From Legionella longbeachae (lineage in GTDB: Bacteria > Pseudomonadota > Gammaproteobacteria > Legionellales > Legionellaceae), in contig JACPOX010000277.1 of the NCBI GenBank assembly GCA_016191305.1, positions 1 to 10,474 on the forward strand: a stretch of DNA of 10,474 nt, read 5' to 3'. This document shows positions 7,286 through 10,474 of the stretch, piece by piece (the first letter of the stretch is position 1; the number at the start of each line of letters is the position of its first letter). The translations under genes were made by a program, and so were the position numbers. The notes under the pieces were generated by a model, which saw nothing but the letters and a program-made list of their open reading frames with translations, searched no databases and was not told the origin of the DNA.

Positions 7286-8659
7286 TTATTTTAATTCAGA
7301 CGGCTCTTGATACCGACTATTTATCAATTTAGGCTTACGAGGAACAAATGAGCCCAGCCATGCTATTGTATAGGTTATACTTTTTAGTGATTTCCGAATT
7401 ACAACAGGTGCATGTTCTAAGAGATCCAAATAACCATGCAAGTCTAATATAAATACCTGTTTCATACTTTGCAGAGGTTTATCCTGAGCAAACTCTTCCT
7501 GCCATGCTGGCCAAACGTCTTCTCGCGCAAAAGTACATTGAATAAAATCAATATTTTGGCGAAGGGACAATTCATGTAATTGTATACCAATACTCTCATG
7601 GGATGAATACATAGTAGTCCCTGGAAAAGCATATTCGTTTTGTCCACGTTGGAGTAAAACGAATATTTCTTCTCCAGTCGATATCAAGCCTGGCATTTCC
7701 AATTCAATTCCTAATCCTGTATCAGAGTAATCTCTTACTATGCAAGGAAAGATTAACCCATCATCTCGGACTATTGAGGCAGGCATCTCAAAAGACACTC
7801 GAGGTGATCGTCTTATTTGTTTGGCCTCAATGCTAACTCCTAGCGCACCACCAAGAATAATAATATTATATAAAGTCCAAACTATAGTAATAAGAACAGC
7901 AAGCACAGTTTGTTCTGGATCGATAGAGAGACGTCTAAAAGCCACAATCAGACCTAGTATATTAATACATAACAAAACCAGATAAGGACGGGCAACGAAC
8001 CAATCAACGTATAGAGTTTTAATTAAGCCACCTTTAGCAGTGACATTAAATTTACCTTTTCTGGGATTAATTAATGCCATCGTTGTAGGTACAGCAATAT
8101 ACCAAGCCATTACTGTTTCATAGATTTCATTCCACAAAAAATGCCGATATCTTCCTTGAATACGATTATTAGCTATCACTGCGTGTATAATATGAGGTAT
8201 CGCGTATAGAAGTACCATTACACCAGACGCATAAACGATATATGCGTTCAGAAGCAAAAACGCAGCTGGAGTAATGAAAAAAATTAATCGCGGAATTCCA
8301 GAAAAAAAATGCAGCATAGCTCCGAAATAACAAATACGTTGTCCCCAAGTCAGGCCTTTTCCAAACAAAGGATTATCCAAACGAAAAATCTGAGCCATAC
8401 CACGCGCCCAACGAATACGTTGCCCCACATGACCAGCCAGACTTTCTGTAGCTAAACCTGCCGCCAATGGTATACGAATATAAGCAGAGTGGAACCCAAG
8501 ACGCTGTAGTCTTAATGAAGTATGTGCATCCTCCGTAACAGTTTCCACTGCCATTCCGCCAATTTCTTCCAATGCAGAACGACGTAAGATACCAGCAGAT
8601 CCACAAAAATAGGTTGCATCCCAAGCATCATTTCCATCTTGTATTACTCCGAAAATATC
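7286..8659 (-). pseudogene. bcsA: bcsA C-terminal fragment (late GT core, membrane domain, PilZ)
   Basis: This is the 3' part of the cellulose synthase catalytic subunit, continuous in frame from a TAG at 8660-8662. It begins at the point matching the E. coli segment VQDGND (here VIQDGND), then retains YFCGSAGILRR, the TED motif (VETVTEDAH), QRIRW (the QxxRW motif holding the acceptor glucan), the gating-loop segment FNVTAKGG, several membrane helices, and a PilZ c-di-GMP-binding domain with RRSPR and DYSDTG. Conservation of these motifs suggests little decay so far. No ATG with a ribosome binding site opens it: the first possible start is a TTG at 8572, and the first downstream ATG lies inside the TED region. 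It lacks the UDP-binding and DxD aspartates, so even if translated it could not catalyse synthesis. A free PilZ-bearing membrane fragment is conceivable but unsupported. Confidence 0.9.
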
Positions 8660-9404
8660 CTAGTACCATCACCAGCCAAATGTATGTTTCAGCTAAAATG
8701 AGCAAAGTTCCAAATATACTACTCACAGCATCATCCCAATCTAATGTATAAGCATAGCGCCACCATAGATAACGACAGGAAACAATTATAGAAAGAACTA
8801 CGAGCATAATAGTGCTAATGTGGCCAGGAGTTTTACGAATGCTCATCGCCATTATCCAAAGAAGTATGACAAATATAAATTGTGCCTGTGGAGCAAATGG
8901 TTGAGTAATACATATTAACAACAATATAGTTGCAAGAATGCTCAGTATTACAAACAAACTACGACGAAAAAAAACATTTATTTTTAGGTAATGCTCTAGA
9001 TTTTTTTGTAACGTATTATGGTGTTTAATTTTTTCTGGGAGTTTTTCCAGTCTGGAGTAATAAAAATTTAAGCTATTTCTAAAAAAATCAAAAACAGAAT
9101 TCAAGGTTGTCTTCTGGTGTTCAGGATAAAATAAAATGAGCCATATTACCTGAAATAAATATCGCAGCCCATTTCCTAAACGATAAGGTCTTTCTGAAAT
9201 ATGAGGAAACAAATAATGACGATTCTTAAGCACCCATCTCCAACGCGAAGATTCCAGTCGCAAAAAAATCCACCCTATTATCTTCAATAGAATAATAAAA
9301 AATGCAGTGACAATTGAACCTTTTTGTAGGGAAATATGATGATAATTTTTTTCAATATTTTTATATGCATTATCTGTCAATAAAAAGCTCAGTATCTTAC
9401 TCAT
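8628..9404 (-). pseudogene. bcsA: bcsA N-terminal fragment (membrane domain, truncated)
   Basis: This is the 5' part of the cellulose synthase catalytic subunit, 258 codons ending at a TGA. It aligns with the E. coli BcsA N-terminus: MSKILSFLLTDNAY, WIFLRLESSRWRWV, HLFPH-like YLFPHISERPYRL, ICITQPFAPQAQFIF, SIIVSCRYLWWRYAYTLDWDD and LAETYIWLVMVLGYF. These include about five or six hydrophobic helices that in intact BcsA precede the cytoplasmic glycosyltransferase domain. After GYF the homology stops abruptly; the last seven residues (RSNTRWK) come from out-of-frame reading of the downstream fragment. The ATG at 9404 matches the usual BcsA N-terminus, with only a weak GGA upstream. As the first gene of the operon it was presumably transcribed from the 9405-9811 region. 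The product would have no glycosyltransferase domain. Confidence 0.9.
8651..8660 (-). other. Internal deletion junction in bcsA
   Basis: On the minus strand the sequence ggatattttcgg joins the codons for ...LGYF in one frame to ...FGVIQDGND in the next. In full-length BcsA about 160 residues lie between these points (estimated from my recall of E. coli BcsA). The join falls in a T-run where both sides plausibly encoded Phe (TTT on the left, TTC on the right), so a few bases of microhomology may have mediated the loss. The deleted length is not a multiple of three. Confidence 0.75.
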
Positions 9405-9620
9405 TCTTTATTTCCGTTACTATTGTCCAAACACGAATCGGCCAAATATTCTGAGCAACCAAACAATGAGCCTAACATTCATCCCAAAGCATTTGGATAG
9501 CAAAAAAAGCTCCTATAAGACGCTAGTACTATTGACAAAAAATTGGGTGAAATTTGCTGCATAATTGTTATAAATTCTTTTGTTCATTTTAAACATAGTC
9601 CTCTATGCAGTAAAAATCAA

Positions 9621-9648
9621 TTAATAAATAAAAACATTCATTTATTAA
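9621..9648. repeat. AT-only inverted repeat in the bcsA-galU gap
   Basis: The arms ttaataaat (9621-9629) and atttattaa (9640-9648) are perfect reverse complements around a 10-base loop. Pure A/T pairing makes a weak RNA hairpin. A DNA-level role, such as a binding site for a repressor or nucleoid protein, is possible but not demonstrated. Confidence 0.4.
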
Positions 9649-9744
9649 AAAAATTATATAAATCAAAGGATTTTCAGTGCATACTTAAAAGAGGTAATTG
9701 AATCATTGTAAAGATTTAGGTTGAAACATCTATACAGGGGTTCG

Positions 9745-9770
9745 TAGTAGATTCAACTGTCGAATTTAGG
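9745..9770 (+). repeat. Copy B of the 26-base repeat flanking the bcs locus
   Basis: Same orientation as 3861-3886 with 23 of 26 identities. Unlike copy A it is not part of an extended palindrome: the bases to its left do not complement it, so it would be a half-element or a decayed copy. It lies upstream of galU. Confidence 0.5.
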
Positions 9771-9784
9771 ATAATATGTAGATT

Positions 9785-9790
9785 TATAAT
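9785..9790 (+). promoter_or_regulatory. Candidate -10 box for galU
   Basis: TATAAT is a perfect -10 hexamer placed 21 bases before the galU ATG. No good -35 hexamer stands 16-18 bases upstream; that interval overlaps the 26-base repeat. In AT-rich DNA such a hexamer can arise by chance, so this is tentative. Confidence 0.3.
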
Positions 9791-9811
9791 AATTGTTACT
9801 AAACGGATAGA

Positions 9812-10474
9812 ATGACAATGAATTCAACATTTCCTGCGATACGAAAAGTAGTATTTCCTGTTGCTGGGTTAGGGACAAGGTTTCTACCCGCTACAAAAGC
9901 AGAACCTAAAGAAATGCTCACCGTAGTGAATAAGCCTTTGATTCAATATGCCGTTGAAGAGGCTTATGCAGCAGGTATACGCGAGATGATTTTTGTAACC
10001 TGTCATAACAAAGCGGCAATTGAAGATCATTTTGATTTTGCTTATCAATTAGAAAATGAACTGAAAGCACATGATAAAAATGAGCTTTTATCTATTGTTC
10101 AATCAGTTACCCCCCCGGATATGGAATGTTTTTATGTTCGCCAAGCAAAACCCTTTGGCCTAGGACATGCTGTTTTATGCGCCGAAAAAATTGTAGGTAA
10201 TGAAGCCTTTGCCGTAATTTTGGCTGATGATTTAATGACTGGACAAATACCTGTTATAAAACAATTGACTCAATTATATGAAACATATGGACACAGTATA
10301 ATTGCCGTGGAAAATGTAGCACCAGAATTAACTGAATTTTATGGGATTATTGAAGGTATTCCATGGGATAAAAACCTCTTAAACATCCAGCGTTTAGTAG
10401 AAAAACCACATAGTGCTACATCCAATACCGCAATAGTAGGACGATACGTTCTTACCCCTGGAATTTTTGAACAA
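9812..10474 (+). CDS. galU: UTP-glucose-1-phosphate uridylyltransferase GalU (3' end outside window)
   Basis: GalU converts glucose-1-phosphate and UTP to UDP-glucose and pyrophosphate, feeding cellulose, lipopolysaccharide and other glycan synthesis in the cytoplasm. The first 221 codons are visible; the usual length is about 280-300. The N-terminus contains the nucleotide-binding signature as VFPVAGLGTRFLPATKAEPKEM (broken here as VFPVAGLGTRF then LPATKAEPKEM), followed by NKPLIQYAVEEA, FGLGHAVLCAE, VILADDLM, EFYGIIEG, RLVEKP and AIVGRYVLTPGIFEQ, all matching GalU in order. The start at 9812 has a weak GGA 5 bases upstream; a second in-frame ATG at 9818 is an alternative. It is divergent from the bcs operon across a 407-base gap. 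No frameshift is present in the visible part. Confidence 0.95.
   Translation, partial: MTMNSTFPAIRKVVFPVAGLGTRFLPATKAEPKEMLTVVNKPLIQYAVEEAYAAGIREMIFVTCHNKAAIEDHFDFAYQLENELKAHDKNELLSIVQSVTPPDMECFYVRQAKPFGLGHAVLCAEKIVGNEAFAVILADDLMTGQIPVIKQLTQLYETYGHSIIAVENVAPELTEFYGIIEGIPWDKNLLNIQRLVEKPHSATSNTAIVGRYVLTPGIFEQ

Larger units (their letters stand above)
9405..9811. promoter_or_regulatory. Divergent intergenic region between bcsA and galU
   Basis: No convincing coding region exists in these 407 AT-rich bases. They must contain the promoters of the bcs operon (minus strand) and galU (plus strand). On the minus strand, TTGTCA (9532-9537) followed 15 bases later by TATAGG is a sub-optimal bcs promoter candidate; the same block reads TTGACA on the plus strand. 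A hairpin atcc-c-aaa/gca/tttggat (9481-9498) lies between that candidate and bcsA. A 9-base AT-only inverted repeat and one copy of the 26-base repeat are also present. No riboswitch or known operator was recognised. Confidence 0.4.

Noticed and set aside
7035..7310. Plus-strand 91-codon frame opposite the bcsB 5' end
   Set aside because: Its content is the complement of the bcsB signal peptide and tandem repeat; no support for independent coding.
8570..8572. TTG 8572 as the genuine start of a stand-alone PilZ protein
   Set aside because: BcsA homology continues upstream of it to 8651 without a start codon, and no ribosome binding site is evident. It is better read as a broken gene.
8373..8624. 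83-codon minus-strand frame over the bcsA C-terminal fragment
   Set aside because: It is an alternate frame of sequence already explained by conserved BcsA motifs.
1..10474. CRISPR array, tRNA, rRNA, prophage or toxin-antitoxin pair
   Set aside because: Nothing resembling these was seen on either strand.

Overview
The window looks like a chromosomal segment of an AT-rich gammaproteobacterium, most probably Legionella or a close relative. This rests on base composition, on RecQ, GalU and Bcs proteins that resemble enterobacterial homologues at moderate distance, and on a large soluble protein with a proline/serine/glutamate-rich linker and a small C-terminal module, an architecture common among Legionella secreted proteins. 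No rRNA, tRNA, CRISPR array or intact insertion sequence is visible. The genus is an inference.

Left part, plus strand: recQ (91-1911), a complete DNA helicase gene, is followed 57 bases later by a 579-residue protein of unknown function (1969-3708) with a strong Shine-Dalgarno. They may be co-transcribed. The gene after recQ is the best candidate here for an undescribed protein; a secreted effector role is plausible but unproven.

A 179-base gap (3709-3887) separates convergent genes. It holds an imperfect inverted repeat and a 70-base nested palindrome whose right arm supplies the stop codon of bcsZ. A 26-base block of this palindrome recurs (23 of 26 identical, same orientation) at 9745-9770, so related repeats flank the cellulose locus.

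Middle and right part, minus strand, read from right to left: a compact cellulose operon bcsA-bcsB-bcsZ. bcsB (co-polymerase) and bcsZ (GH8 endoglucanase) look intact and are translationally coupled by a 4-base overlap. bcsA is broken: about 160 codons that should encode the first half of the glycosyltransferase core (UDP-binding and DxD aspartates) are missing, and the remaining halves are out of frame. bcsC, bcsQ, bcsE and bcsG are not seen. The machinery encoded here therefore should not make cellulose, although everything else in the operon remains readable, which suggests a recent loss.

Right end: a 407-base AT-rich intergenic region (9405-9811) separates bcsA from the divergent galU (9812 to the window edge, incomplete). 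GalU makes UDP-glucose, the cellulose synthase substrate, so the pairing is metabolically sensible, but galU also serves other glycan pathways and need not have decayed with bcsA.
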